A stretch of DNA of 64,000 nt from CAYQNU01 sp964419055 (GCA_964419055.1 CAYQNU010000005.1:62001-126000); one strand, 5' to 3'. Counted from the first letter of the stretch, positions 26,822 to 36,345 are shown. Translations and numbers: made by a program. Notes: generated by a model not told the origin, from the sequence alone.

Positions 26822-27896
26822 AGGCTATTTTTATGGGACCACTGCCCACTTGATCACAGATGTATGAATTGTTTTGGCAAAGAGGAGCTAACTCATTTTT
26901 TATAAATTCCAAAATGGTTTCCTTTTCATTGAAAGGGTAGAGTAGATGTACATTTGCACCGGCATCCAGTGTGATGATAGGATGTAAATTGGTTGATTTT
27001 CTAAATGACCAAACCTTTTCAATAATTTGAAGTGTATTGGGTTTCATCAAAATAAAATAAGGCATGGAAGTCATCATCATAGCGTGTAGCATCAAAGCTT
27101 CACTTTCCACAATGTCAGTAAATGTTTTTAAATCACCCGATTTTAAAGCATTTAATAAATTAGAAAGATTAGTATGAGCTTGCTCAAATCGTTTTTCAGC
27201 AAATGGATGCCCAAACATTAAATTATGTCCTTCGGTGCTTCCCACTTCCTTTTGACCTTTATCTACTAATAATATGGTGTCTTGAAAGTTAGAAAAAATA
27301 GGATGCGCATCGTTAAATGGCGTGGCTATAGTATCAGAGCTTTTTGTAATATCATTATGTGTACCCCAAGAAGCTAAAGTCGGAAAAATAGATCGACACG
27401 CACTTCCTGAACCTAAACGAGCTAAAAATGATGCTTTTTCTGTAAATTCCAACCCTGTAAATTTGGGGTTCAATTGTTTTTCGATATCACAAATACACAA
27501 GGAAAGAGCTGCCATTCCAGAAGCCGATGAGGCAATTCCACTGCTGTGTGGAAAGGTATTGGTAGTATCAATAGTCAAATTAAGTTGATTCATAAACGGA
27601 CAATAGGGAACTATCCGTTCCAAAAAAGTAGCAATTTTAGGTTCAAATTTTTCATTTCTAACACCGTCTACCAAAACAATGAAACTCATTTTATTGGCAA
27701 ACTCATAGTTCAATTGAGTGCGTGTTACACAATTGCTCAACGTAAAACTGATTGAAGGATTGGCAGGAATTTGATTTTCTTTTTTACCCCAATATTTTAC
27801 CAGTGCAATGTTGGATGGAGCTTCCCAATGACAACTCCCTTTAAAAGTATTGCTTATTGTTAGCGGTTGAGCTATGAATTGTGTGAATTTTTCCAT
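26820..27896 (-). CDS. mvaD: Diphosphomevalonate decarboxylase
   Basis: 358 residues from MEKFTQFIAQPL. Upstream in-frame ATGs to 27932 add only non-conserved residues. GHMP-kinase-fold enzyme: APSNIALVKYWGK near the N-terminus is the family signature, FPHSSGIASSASGMAAL is the ATP-binding loop, and GSGSACRSIFPTLASWG contains the catalytic Ser/Arg region. It converts mevalonate-5-diphosphate to isopentenyl diphosphate with ATP, the last step of the mevalonate pathway, which many Flavobacteriales use for isoprenoids. No other pathway gene is in this window. Confidence 0.95.
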   Translation of the reverse strand: MEKFTQFIAQPLTISNTFKGSCHWEAPSNIALVKYWGKKENQIPANPSISFTLSNCVTRTQLNYEFANKMSFIVLVDGVRNEKFEPKIATFLERIVPYCPFMNQLNLTIDTTNTFPHSSGIASSASGMAALSLCICDIEKQLNPKFTGLEFTEKASFLARLGSGSACRSIFPTLASWGTHNDITKSSDTIATPFNDAHPIFSNFQDTILLVDKGQKEVGSTEGHNLMFGHPFAEKRFEQAHTNLSNLLNALKSGDLKTFTDIVESEALMLHAMMMTSMPYFILMKPNTLQIIEKVWSFRKSTNLHPIITLDAGANVHLLYPFNEKETILEFIKNELAPLCQNNSYICDQVGSGPIKIA

Positions 27897-28012
27897 TTTG
27901 CAAAATAACATAAAATTGATGTTTCTCAACAAATTAATTGTGATAATGTTTTTTAGGAGTTCAATTTCTTTTAGAATTTTGTAATTAATTTGTCACAAGA
28001 ATGGAATCGGTT

Positions 28013-28043
28013 ATTGAAATGAATCAATTTTTGGTTACCTTTG
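28013..28043 (+). promoter_or_regulatory. Promoter of the first desaturase gene
   Basis: TACCTTTG at 28036-28043 with ATTG at 28013-28016, 19 bp apart, matching the Bacteroidota TTTG-N19-TAnnTTTG pattern with one mismatch. The start codon is 25 bp downstream. Confidence 0.6.
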
Positions 28044-28067
28044 AACTTTAATTAATTTTATTTTTTT

Positions 28068-29162
28068 ATGGCATTACAAACAGTTAAATTTGACAACACT
28101 AAATCCCCTGAGTTTTTCAAGGAATTAAGTAAAAGAGTTAATGGTTACTTTAAAACCAACAACATTACTCGCTACGGAAATTGGAATATGAAAATTAAGA
28201 CCGTTTTCATGCTTTCGTTATATTTGGTTCCTCTTATTTTAATGTTAACCGGAGTTATTACAAACACTTGGCTGATCATATTGATGTGGTCGTTAATGGG
28301 ATTCGGTATGGCAGGAATCGGCCTTTCAGTTATGCACGATGCGTGTCACGGAGCGTATTCTAGTAATGCAAAAGTGAATAGAATTGTAGGTTTAGTGTTA
28401 CATATTTTAGGTGGTAGTGATACCAATTGGAAAATTCAACATAATGTATTACATCATTCGTTCACCAACATTGAAGGATATGATGAAGATATTGATACCA
28501 ACGGTTTAATGCGATTTTCACCTAATCAACCGGTTAAAAAAATTCACAAATACCAAGCTTATTATGCACCTTTCTTTTATGGTTTAATGACTTTCTTTTG
28601 GTTTATAGCAAAAGATTTCTTAGGATTAGTGAGATATGCTGATAAAGACTTGTTGAAAACACAAAACACAACATTGGCTAAAAGCTTAACAGGTTTAATT
28701 TTCAGCAGAATATTTTACATTGCCGTTTTTATTGTTCTTCCAATAGTATTAATTGATATGTCTTGGTGGGGAACCTTATTAGCTTTCTTTTGGATGCACT
28801 TTATTGCAGGAATGGTTTTGGCGTTGATTTTTCAACCAGCACACGTAATTAATGAAACAGAGTTTTATGTTCCCAACGAAGATTTAACTGTTGAAAACCA
28901 TTGGGCTATACACCAATTAAAAACTACTGCAAACTTTGCAAATAATTCACCTATATTCTCTTGGTATGTTGGAGGTTTGAATTATCAAGTTGAACACCAT
29001 TTATTTCCAAATATTTGTCACGTTCACTATAACAAAATTTCTAAAATAGTAAAAGAAACAGCCAAAGAATATGGCGTTCCTTATTACAGTGGACAATCGT
29101 TTTTTGGAGCAGTACACAATCACTTTTCTATGCTGAACAAACTTGGAAAAGGTTTGGTTTAG
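28068..29162 (+). CDS. Membrane fatty acid desaturase (acyl-CoA/acyl-lipid type)
   Basis: 364 residues with four main transmembrane segments and the three histidine boxes of membrane di-iron desaturases: HDACHGAYS, HNVLHHSFTN (HxxHH) and QVEHHLFPNICHVHY (QxxHH). The third box has Gln in place of the first His, as in front-end and many bacterial acyl-lipid desaturases. There is no fused cytochrome b5 domain, so an external electron donor is needed. It should introduce a double bond into membrane acyl chains. A terminator separates it from the paralogue that follows. Confidence 0.93.
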   Translation: MALQTVKFDNTKSPEFFKELSKRVNGYFKTNNITRYGNWNMKIKTVFMLSLYLVPLILMLTGVITNTWLIILMWSLMGFGMAGIGLSVMHDACHGAYSSNAKVNRIVGLVLHILGGSDTNWKIQHNVLHHSFTNIEGYDEDIDTNGLMRFSPNQPVKKIHKYQAYYAPFFYGLMTFFWFIAKDFLGLVRYADKDLLKTQNTTLAKSLTGLIFSRIFYIAVFIVLPIVLIDMSWWGTLLAFFWMHFIAGMVLALIFQPAHVINETEFYVPNEDLTVENHWAIHQLKTTANFANNSPIFSWYVGGLNYQVEHHLFPNICHVHYNKISKIVKETAKEYGVPYYSGQSFFGAVHNHFSMLNKLGKGLV

Positions 29163-29186
29163 TAATAGAGTCACACGAAGTTTTTA

Positions 29187-29222
29187 GTAAAGTCCTGGCA
29201 GTTTTGTCAGGACTTTTTTTTG
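29187..29222 (+). terminator. Terminator between the two desaturase genes
   Basis: Stem aagtcctg (29190-29197) with caggactt (29208-29215), then eight T. It separates the two desaturase transcripts. Confidence 0.85.
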
Positions 29223-29295
29223 CAAAAACAAAACAAACAATTTACTTATACATAATACAAGGAAAGTCAATATAGCTGAAATTTGCAAAAAAAAC

Positions 29296-30399
29296 ATGTC
29301 AAATTCCACCAACCTTCGGTATTCCAATTCTCAATCGCCTGAATTTTTTAAAGAATTGAGCAAACGTGTCAATAACTATTTTAAATCCAATAACTTGAAA
29401 AAACAAGCCAATGGAGAAATGTATCTAAAAACAGTAATTCTATTGGTGGCTTATTTTTTACCTCTTGTTTTGATGTTAACGGGTGTTATTCAGCATCCCT
29501 TGTTGCTGATATTGATGTGGGCAATTATGGGTGTTGCCATGGCTGGAATAGGGCTAGCCGTGATGCATGATGCTTGCCACGGTTCATATTCAAAAAATAC
29601 TAACGTCAATAATTTTGTTTCAGGTGTAATGCACATTATTGGCGGCAATACCATAGCTTGGAAAATACAACACAATGTGTTGCATCATACCTATACCAAT
29701 GTACACGGTTATGACGAAGACATTGAAACAGATGGTATCTTACGTTTTTCACCTACTCAGAAATTACTCAAGCATCATAAATACCAATATTTGTTTGCAC
29801 CTTTTTTATATGGATTGATGACTTTTTTTTGGTTTGCATCTAAGGATTATACGGCTTTAATACGGTATAAAAAGAAGGATTTGTTGAAAACACAAAACAC
29901 GTCTTTAATCAAAAGCTTGATTGCTTTAACGATCAGTAGAATTGTTTATTCGTGCATTTTTATTGTATTGCCACTAATTTTTTTGGATATAAAATGGTAC
30001 TACACTTTGCTACTATTTTTTATGATGCATTTTATTGCTAGTTTAATTTTATCCTTTATTTTTCAATTAGCCCATGTTATTCACGAAACAGAGTTTTTTG
30101 TGCCTAATGATGAATTATTATTGGAAAATCATTGGGCCATTCATCAACTAAAAACTACGGCAAATTTTGCTAATAAATCTACATGGTTAACTTGGTATTC
30201 AGGCGGATTAAATCATCAAATAGAACATCATTTATTTCCTAATATATGTCATGTTCATTATCGAAAAATAGCACCCATAATAAAAGAAACGGCTAAGGAA
30301 TACAATGTGCCTTACTATGGTGATCAATCTTTTGTTGAAGCGTTAAAAAATCATTTTGGTATGCTCAAAAAATTAGGAACACCAGAATTTGTTGTTTAA
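29296..30399 (+). CDS. Second membrane fatty acid desaturase, tandem paralogue
   Basis: 367 residues, closely similar along its whole length to the desaturase encoded just upstream, with the same boxes HDACHGSYS, HNVLHHTYTN and QIEHHLFPNICHVHY. A tandem duplication is the simplest origin. Sequence drift in the membrane segments and in the C-terminal tail suggests a different chain length or position specificity, which cannot be read from sequence. It has its own start region after a terminator, so the two copies can be regulated separately (for example by temperature). Confidence 0.92.
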   Translation: MSNSTNLRYSNSQSPEFFKELSKRVNNYFKSNNLKKQANGEMYLKTVILLVAYFLPLVLMLTGVIQHPLLLILMWAIMGVAMAGIGLAVMHDACHGSYSKNTNVNNFVSGVMHIIGGNTIAWKIQHNVLHHTYTNVHGYDEDIETDGILRFSPTQKLLKHHKYQYLFAPFLYGLMTFFWFASKDYTALIRYKKKDLLKTQNTSLIKSLIALTISRIVYSCIFIVLPLIFLDIKWYYTLLLFFMMHFIASLILSFIFQLAHVIHETEFFVPNDELLLENHWAIHQLKTTANFANKSTWLTWYSGGLNHQIEHHLFPNICHVHYRKIAPIIKETAKEYNVPYYGDQSFVEALKNHFGMLKKLGTPEFVV

Positions 30400-30538
30400 A
30401 GTTTTCATTGAATGTTAATCAAATGTAAAATAATCAGAAAATTGAGATAATTTCCTTGGTAAATTGCTTTAATTAACTATTTTTTAATTTTATTTGCACC
30501 CGATTAATAATTAAACCCAATTCATGCTTTAGCGCCTA

Positions 30539-31972
30539 ATGAAAAATACTTATTTTAACCTTATCGAACAGTCATTTTATTTCCCTCAAGATGGTTTTGA
30601 CTTAGTAGATGGATATCTAACATTCAATGGAGTTTCCATAAAATATTTAGCAGAAAAATACGGAACACCCTTTAGGTTAATGTATCTTCCAAAAATTGGA
30701 GATCAAATTAAAAAAGCCCGAAATTTATTTAACAGAGCTATCAAAGCAAATGCGTATGATGGTGATTATGAATTTTGCTATTGTACCAAATGTTGTCACT
30801 TTCACCATGTAATCAGTACAGCACTTAAACACAAAGTAAATTTAGAGACCTCTTCGGCTTTTGATATCGATTTGATAGAAAAGTTATATGAAAAAGGAGA
30901 ATTAGATAAAGATATTTTGATCATTCACAACGGTTACAAAACCGATGAATACATCAAAAAAATTATTCGTATTCAAGAGAATGGCTTTACCAACTCTATT
31001 GTTGTGTTGGACAGTGTACGTGAAATTGAACGTTTGGAGAAATTGTTGGGAACACGAAAAATCAATATCGGTATTCGTATGGCTATTGATGAAGAACCAC
31101 AATCGGCTTACTATACTTCTCGTTTAGGGATTCGTCACAACGAGATGATTGATTTAGTGAAAAAGAAAATCAAAAACAGCAAACATTTTAATTTAGTGAT
31201 GTTGCACTTCTTTGTAGATTCTGGAATAAAAGACAGTTTGTACTATTGGGGTGAATTCAACAAAGCCATCAAAATGTACACTCAATTAAAGAAAATTTGT
31301 CCTTCTTTAGAAGATTTCAACTTGGGTGGTGGCTTCCCTATTCGTAACCATTTAGGTTTTGAATACGATTACGATTATATGGTTAAAGAAATCGTAAGAA
31401 GTATAAAAGAAACATGTATGGCCGCCAAAGTTAAGGAACCTAATATATTTACCGAATTTGGTAAATATACAGTGGGAGAGGCGGGAGCTATCATTTTTAA
31501 AGTAATTGAGCAAAAACAACAAAACGATAACGAAATTTGGTATATCGTAGACAACAGTTTGATGAATACCATCCCAGATGCTTGGAGTATCAACGAAAAA
31601 TTCATTTTGTTGCCCATCAACAAGTGGGATAATGAATACGTAAAAGCAAACATTGGCGGTATCAGTTGTGATCACTCTGATTATTACAATTCTGAGGATT
31701 TTAACCAACAAATTATGTTGCCACGTTACTCAGATAACAGTAAAGAACCGTTGTATCTTGGTTTTTTCCATACTGGAGCCTATCAAGATTCCATCAGTGG
31801 ATATGGAGGAATCAAACATTGTTTAATTCCATCACCTAAACACGTTATTGTTGACCGAGATAAAAAAGGAAACTTTATCGATTACGTATACAGAAACGAG
31901 CAAACAGTGGAAGATATGATGTCTATTTTGGGTTATGGTGATGTTAAATCGGATTCAGAAAAGGAAGAGTAG
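30539..31972 (+). CDS. Arginine decarboxylase-like PLP enzyme
   Basis: 477 residues, alanine-racemase-fold (type III) decarboxylase. The PLP lysine is likely in EFCYCTKCCHFHHVI. The glycine-rich phosphate loop is LGGGFPIRNH, EFGKYTVGEAG is the variant of the EPGR motif, and ISCDHSDYY carries the C-terminal Cys-Asp of the dimer interface. It is shorter than the 630-660-residue SpeA of proteobacteria but matches the form usually annotated as arginine decarboxylase in Bacteroidota. It would make agmatine from arginine for polyamine synthesis. Pairing with the deoxyhypusine-synthase-like gene 213 bp downstream supports a polyamine role. Substrate not proven. Confidence 0.8.
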   Translation: MKNTYFNLIEQSFYFPQDGFDLVDGYLTFNGVSIKYLAEKYGTPFRLMYLPKIGDQIKKARNLFNRAIKANAYDGDYEFCYCTKCCHFHHVISTALKHKVNLETSSAFDIDLIEKLYEKGELDKDILIIHNGYKTDEYIKKIIRIQENGFTNSIVVLDSVREIERLEKLLGTRKINIGIRMAIDEEPQSAYYTSRLGIRHNEMIDLVKKKIKNSKHFNLVMLHFFVDSGIKDSLYYWGEFNKAIKMYTQLKKICPSLEDFNLGGGFPIRNHLGFEYDYDYMVKEIVRSIKETCMAAKVKEPNIFTEFGKYTVGEAGAIIFKVIEQKQQNDNEIWYIVDNSLMNTIPDAWSINEKFILLPINKWDNEYVKANIGGISCDHSDYYNSEDFNQQIMLPRYSDNSKEPLYLGFFHTGAYQDSISGYGGIKHCLIPSPKHVIVDRDKKGNFIDYVYRNEQTVEDMMSILGYGDVKSDSEKEE

Positions 31973-32182
31973 AGGGAAGCTAGACAAAAGACAATAAGAC
32001 AAAAGACTTTAAGATAAAAGGCAGTAAGAATAAAGATAAAAATTTTGAGATCTTTTGTTTGGGGAATTTTACATAAAAATGACTAATAACAAGATAAAAG
32101 AAGTTAGGTATTAGAGGAAATTAATTTAATTTTTAAATGGAATCAATCTAAAATCTAACATCTAAAATCTACAATCTAAAAA
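31973..32182. repeat. Heptanucleotide-type intergenic repeat block
   Basis: An AAGACAAAAGAC-type purine-rich run (about 31980-32030) is followed by a run of AATCTAA/AATCTAC units (32145-32180) ending just before the next start codon. Same family as the blocks in the arsenic cluster and before the polymerase gene. Confidence 0.65.
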
Positions 32183-32185
32183 TAT

Positions 32186-33157
32186 ATGAAAGGACCAGTT
32201 TCTCAGTTCATCACAGAACATTACAAACATTTTAACGCTGCTGCTTTAGTAGATGCAGCGCAAGGTTATGAAGCCCATTTAACTGCAGGTGGCAAAATGA
32301 TGATTACATTGGCAGGTGCTATGAGTACAGCTGAATTAGGTAAATCATTGGCTGAAATGATTCGCCAAGGTAAAGTGGACATTATCTCTTGTACAGGTGC
32401 CAACTTGGAAGAAGATATAATGAACCTAGTAGCGCATTCACATTACAAAAGAGTGCCCAATTACCGTGACTTATCTCCACAAGATGAGTGGGATTTATTA
32501 GAAAACCACTACAACCGTGTTACCGATACGTGCATTCCTGAAGAAGAAGCTTTTAGACGTTTACAAAAACACATTCACAAAATTTGGAAAGATGCCGACA
32601 CAGCAGGTGAACGTTATTTTCCTCATGAATATATGTACAAAATATTGAACAGCGGAGAATTGGCTCAATACTACGAAATTGATCCTAAAAATTCGTGGAT
32701 GTTGGCAGCAGCTGAAAAAAACTTACCCATTGTAGTACCAGGATGGGAAGATTCAACTATGGGAAATATTTTTGCTTCGTATGTAATCAAAAATGAAATC
32801 AAAGCTTCAACTATGAAGTCGGGTATTGAGTATATGGCTTGGTTGGCCGATTGGTATGTGAAAAACTCAGATGGAAAAGGAGTAGGGTTCTTTCAAATTG
32901 GAGGAGGAATTGCGGGAGATTTTCCTATTTGTGTAGTTCCAATGTTATACCAAGATATGGAAATGGAAAACATTCCATTCTGGGGATATTTCTGCCAAAT
33001 TTCGGATTCAACAACCAGTTATGGTTCGTATTCAGGAGCTGTACCTAACGAAAAAATTACTTGGGGTAAATTAGATATTCATACACCAAAATTCATTGTA
33101 GAATCAGATGCCACCATCGTAGCGCCTTTGATGTTTGCCTACATTTTAGGTTGGTAA
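32186..33157 (+). CDS. Deoxyhypusine synthase-like protein, catalytic Lys absent
   Basis: 323 residues, homologous along its length to deoxyhypusine/homospermidine synthases: ITLAGAMSTAELGKSLAEMI, IISCTGANLEED, VPGWEDSTMGN and ITWGKLDIHTPKFIVESDATIVAPL all align with family blocks. In the eukaryotic enzyme the active site reads GGGVxKHH, where Lys forms the imine intermediate. Here the same place reads GGGIAGDFP, so the Lys and the His pair are missing. It therefore probably uses a different chemistry or substrate. The upstream arginine decarboxylase points to agmatine- or putrescine-derived polyamines. A terminator follows directly. Confidence 0.85.
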   Translation: MKGPVSQFITEHYKHFNAAALVDAAQGYEAHLTAGGKMMITLAGAMSTAELGKSLAEMIRQGKVDIISCTGANLEEDIMNLVAHSHYKRVPNYRDLSPQDEWDLLENHYNRVTDTCIPEEEAFRRLQKHIHKIWKDADTAGERYFPHEYMYKILNSGELAQYYEIDPKNSWMLAAAEKNLPIVVPGWEDSTMGNIFASYVIKNEIKASTMKSGIEYMAWLADWYVKNSDGKGVGFFQIGGGIAGDFPICVVPMLYQDMEMENIPFWGYFCQISDSTTSYGSYSGAVPNEKITWGKLDIHTPKFIVESDATIVAPLMFAYILGW

Positions 33158-33173
33158 AATAAATTATTAAGAT

Positions 33174-33213
33174 TAAAAAAGTCCTGATGGAAATTCCGTA
33201 AGGACTTTTTTTG
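33174..33213 (+). terminator. Terminator after the deoxyhypusine synthase-like gene
   Basis: Stem aaaaagtcct (33176-33185) with aggacttttt (33201-33210), 15-base loop. Probably bidirectional with the convergent VOC gene. Confidence 0.85.
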
Positions 33214-33288
33214 TTGGAATACAATTAATTAAAAACAAGTATTTATTGAACGTTCACTTGCAAATAAAATTTTATACTAAAACATTAA

Positions 33289-33840
33289 TTATCTGTGTTG
33301 ATCAATTAAAATAATGTTTCCATCAGGGTCGGTCACTAATAAACTTGCTGGTCCAGTAGTTGTTTCATCTGCTTCGGCTGTTAGGGTAATGGCTTTTTTC
33401 TTGAGTTCTTGTTGAATAACCCTTACATCGTCAAAAGGATCGGTGTTTTGAGCATTTTCATCCCAACCTGGATTAAAAGTGAGCATATTTCCTTCAAACA
33501 TACCTTGAAAAAGACCAATAAGAGCATTACCATTTTTCATAATAAGATAGTTTTGTTCTAAAGCACCTCCAAAAGATACAAAACCAAGGGTTTCATAAAA
33601 TTGTTTGGATGCATTTATGTCTTTAACACTAAGGCTAATTGAAAAAGCTCCGATTTTCAACGTACTATCATTAGCAACGGGTTCTTTTACTGTAATTTCC
33701 GCTTTTGTTAGTGTATCTTTATTTTCGGTTTTGACAACTTCTTTGTCGGTAACTGAACACTGTGAGCAATGGATATAATAACCGGCCACAAAGGAAAGGG
33801 CGCAGGATAAAATGAGAATAAGCACATTTTTTTTAGTCAT
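33289..33840 (-). CDS. Membrane-anchored VOC (glyoxalase-fold) protein
   Basis: 183 residues. The N-terminal hydrophobic segment (VLILILSCALSFVAGYYIHC) acts as signal or anchor, then a Ser/Thr/Lys linker, then a vicinal-oxygen-chelate domain from residue 65 (GAFSISLSVKDINASKQFYETLGF) to the end (PASLLVTDPDGNIILIDQHR). Placement outside the cytoplasm is unusual for this fold. The ligand or reaction is unknown. It lies downstream of the arsenic genes on the same strand, but a 135-bp gap makes cotranscription uncertain. Confidence 0.8.
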   Translation of the reverse strand: MTKKNVLILILSCALSFVAGYYIHCSQCSVTDKEVVKTENKDTLTKAEITVKEPVANDSTLKIGAFSISLSVKDINASKQFYETLGFVSFGGALEQNYLIMKNGNALIGLFQGMFEGNMLTFNPGWDENAQNTDPFDDVRVIQQELKKKAITLTAEADETTTGPASLLVTDPDGNIILIDQHR

Positions 33841-33975
33841 AGTTTTTTTTGTTTAGTTGGATTCAAAAATACATTTAATTTTTTTAGAACAGTTCGTTTA
33901 GTCCAGATTTTCACACACGTTAAAAAAGGAGAACCCTTTCTAAAATCAGGAATCCTCTAAAAAATCTGCTAAAAA

Positions 33976-34596
33976 TCAATAAGTAACATTACTCATTACA
34001 TATAAACATTCCAAGGCAATTTGATGACTTCTCTCCGTATATTTAGCCTCTTGCAAAGGCGTATTGTCAAAAGCTTTCGGGTCGTCATAAGTAATTCCAA
34101 TTCTTAAATCCACCCCTGGTATAAAAGGACAATTTTCTTCAGCATCTGAACAAGTCATTACCGCTGCAAAATGAACGAAAGGGTTGGCCTTATCATCATA
34201 GGTTTTGGAGTAACAGTTTGTTTTTTCCGTTGTACCTTCGCCAAAAATAACGGTATATATTGGATTGGGCGCTTCACTACTTTGTTCTACAACAAAACCA
34301 TCTCTTTGCAAAGCAGCTATGGCATTGGTATTAAAAGCCGTGGCTTCCGTTCCCCCTGAAAAGGTATTCACGTTAGGTATGGCGTAATAATGTGCTGCAA
34401 CCGTTGCCCAAACTTGTCCAAAGTGACTTCTGCGAGAATTATGTGTGCAGATGTATACTAAATTTACTTCTTTTTTGGTCATTAACTGCTCAGTAATATA
34501 TGCCGATAGACTGTTTAAAATTACTTTTCGATCCTCCGAAATCAATTCAAACTGCTGACTCAATTCAGCGCATAGTTGTTTTATTTGTGAGTTCAT
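33976..34596 (-). CDS. Arsenate reductase-like low-Mr protein tyrosine phosphatase
   Basis: 206 residues. The P-loop CTHNSRRS fits CX5R(S/T) of the LMW-PTP/ArsC (thioredoxin-coupled) fold, and FGEGTTEKTNCYSK plus the later MTCSDAEENCPFIPG region supplies further cysteines and the general-acid Asp-Pro zone (TYDDPKAFDN). In Bacteroidota this longer form accompanies acr3 and arsR and is thought to reduce arsenate to arsenite for export. It is the last member of arsR-DUF6428-acr3-phosphatase, separated from acr3 by a repeat-filled gap. Confidence 0.85.
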   Translation of the reverse strand: MNSQIKQLCAELSQQFELISEDRKVILNSLSAYITEQLMTKKEVNLVYICTHNSRRSHFGQVWATVAAHYYAIPNVNTFSGGTEATAFNTNAIAALQRDGFVVEQSSEAPNPIYTVIFGEGTTEKTNCYSKTYDDKANPFVHFAAVMTCSDAEENCPFIPGVDLRIGITYDDPKAFDNTPLQEAKYTERSHQIALECLYVMSNVTY

Positions 34597-34609
34597 TTTT
34601 ATTTTTTTT

Positions 34610-34755
34610 AGATATTAGTTGCTAGATTTAAGACAAAAGAAATAAGACAAACGATTGATGATATACGATTGTAGAATGACGATTTACGATTTACGAATTT
34701 AAACCTCAAACTACCCAACTTCAATCTAAAATTTAAAATCTAAAATCTAAAATCG
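34610..34755. repeat. Heptanucleotide repeat block between acr3 and the phosphatase gene
   Basis: TAAGACAAAAG-type units, GATTTACGATTTACGA units (34680-34696) and AATCTAAAATCTAAAATC units (34734-34753). The two latter types form the two arms of an imperfect inverted repeat. Confidence 0.7.
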
Positions 34756-35796
34756 TCAATACTTCCACTTATTCGCTAAAGCCACCAATGAAAGCATTAC
34801 AGGAACTTCAATGAGCACACCTACCACAGTTGCCAAAGAGGCTCCTGAGTTCAATCCAAACAATGCAATGGCCACCGCCACGGCCAGTTCAAAAAAGTTA
34901 CTGGCGCCAATCATAGCCGCTGGAGCGCATATAGTATGAGGAAGCCGAAGCTTTCGACCAATAAACCACGAAGCAAAGAAAATAAAATACGTTTGTAAGG
35001 TCAATGGTACAGCTATTAATAAAATATTAAATGGATTAGATATGATTTTTAGTCCTTGAAAAGCAAATAATAAAACCAAGGTGAGTAACAAAGCAACAAT
35101 GGAAATCGGTTTTAATTTTGCCATAAAAACTTCCTTAAACCATTTTTCGCCTTTGGTTTTCATCAAATATTTGTTGCTTGCATAGCCCGCCAAAAGGGGA
35201 ATCACTACAAAAATCACCACCGAAGAAATTAAGGTATCATATGGGATTCCGAGTTTTTCTTTATCTACGAAAATAGAATCTACGCCCAACCAATAAAACA
35301 ACAAACCTACAATGGGAATAAAAGCTATTAACAAGATTAAATCATTGACAGAAACCTGAACTAATGTATAGTTGGCATCACCTTTTACTAAATACGACCA
35401 CACAAAAACCATGGCGGTGCATGGTGCTGCACCTAATAAAATGGCACCAGCAATGTATTGTTCGGCATCTTCAGGTGTGAGCCAGGCTTGATACAGTTTA
35501 TCAAAAAACAACCATGCAAAAAAGGCCATTGTAAAAGGTTTTACCACCCAGTTGATGAACACTGTGAGGCTCAATCCTCTCATATTTTTAGATACTTCCT
35601 TAATGGATGAAAAATCAATTTGCACCATCATGGGGTATATCATCAACCAAACCAAAATGGCTACAGGAATGTTTACCTTTGCGATTTCCCAATTACTCAC
35701 TATTTGAATGGATTCGCCCATCAATTGACCCACTCCAATGCCTACTCCGATGCACAACAGCACCCAAAGTGTAAGATATTTTTCGAATTTACCCAT
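34756..35796 (-). CDS. acr3: ACR3 family arsenite efflux transporter
   Basis: 346 residues, ten transmembrane helices of the BASS superfamily. Family marks are AILLGAAPCTAMVFVWSYL with the conserved Cys used for arsenite in Acr3, NDLILLIAFIPIVGLL, and FFELAVAVAIALFGLNSGASLATVVGVLIEVPVML. It exports As(III), and possibly Sb(III), across the inner membrane using the proton gradient. Flanked by the DUF6428 gene (64 bp upstream) and the arsenate reductase gene. Confidence 0.94.
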   Translation of the reverse strand: MGKFEKYLTLWVLLCIGVGIGVGQLMGESIQIVSNWEIAKVNIPVAILVWLMIYPMMVQIDFSSIKEVSKNMRGLSLTVFINWVVKPFTMAFFAWLFFDKLYQAWLTPEDAEQYIAGAILLGAAPCTAMVFVWSYLVKGDANYTLVQVSVNDLILLIAFIPIVGLLFYWLGVDSIFVDKEKLGIPYDTLISSVVIFVVIPLLAGYASNKYLMKTKGEKWFKEVFMAKLKPISIVALLLTLVLLFAFQGLKIISNPFNILLIAVPLTLQTYFIFFASWFIGRKLRLPHTICAPAAMIGASNFFELAVAVAIALFGLNSGASLATVVGVLIEVPVMLSLVALANKWKY

Positions 35797-35860
35797 TTTT
35801 AATGACGTTAGATATTAGATAGTTGAAAAAACGTAACACGTAATACGTTGTACTTTTCTC

Positions 35861-36337
35861 CTAACAACATTTCCCTCCTGGTGCACAAGCGTTTTTAGTG
35901 TTTTGTAAATCGGCCATGCTCATTTTGGGTTTTAGTTGACTTTCAGGAATACCGCATTTGTCTTGTGCTAGGCAATTGGTCAATTTTTGAGTCAATTGAA
36001 AGTACATTCCGTTATATTCTAACCCATATTTACCAATGGTATCTCCTTGATATTCTACTTCTACTTCGTGATCTTTGATTCCCAACACTTTTTCTGAAAG
36101 TGTAATGATATCGATTAATTTTTTGGGAGCTAATCGATGATCTACATCATTGGCTTCCCATAGTTGAAAACTAACCACTGTTTCATTTCTTACCGTTCCT
36201 CCACAATCGATGAAGTTTTTGGTTACCAAGCCTACTTCTGTAACGTGAAAATGATCACTTACAAATTGATTGTTGGGCAACTGAAAATTAATGGCTGTAA
36301 GCGTTTTTAACACTTCTTTTACTTCTGATAATTTCAT
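35861..36337 (-). CDS. DUF6428 family protein of the arsenic cluster
   Basis: 158 residues, soluble. It matches a small family (DUF6428) that travels with ars genes in Bacteroidota: KEVLKTLTAINFQLPN at the start and a Cys-rich end (NCLAQDKCGIPESQ ... NACAPGGKCC). The paired C-terminal cysteines suggest trivalent-arsenic binding. The biochemical role is not known. It lies between arsR and acr3. The gap to arsR is filled with heptamer repeats. Confidence 0.8.
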   Translation of the reverse strand: MKLSEVKEVLKTLTAINFQLPNNQFVSDHFHVTEVGLVTKNFIDCGGTVRNETVVSFQLWEANDVDHRLAPKKLIDIITLSEKVLGIKDHEVEVEYQGDTIGKYGLEYNGMYFQLTQKLTNCLAQDKCGIPESQLKPKMSMADLQNTKNACAPGGKCC

Positions 36338-36345
36338 TATTTTTA

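Noticed and set aside
33900..33970. Possible terminator hairpin downstream of the arsenate reductase-like gene
   Set aside because: AGGAGAACCC and AGAGGATTCC pair only weakly, and the stem is too irregular to call.
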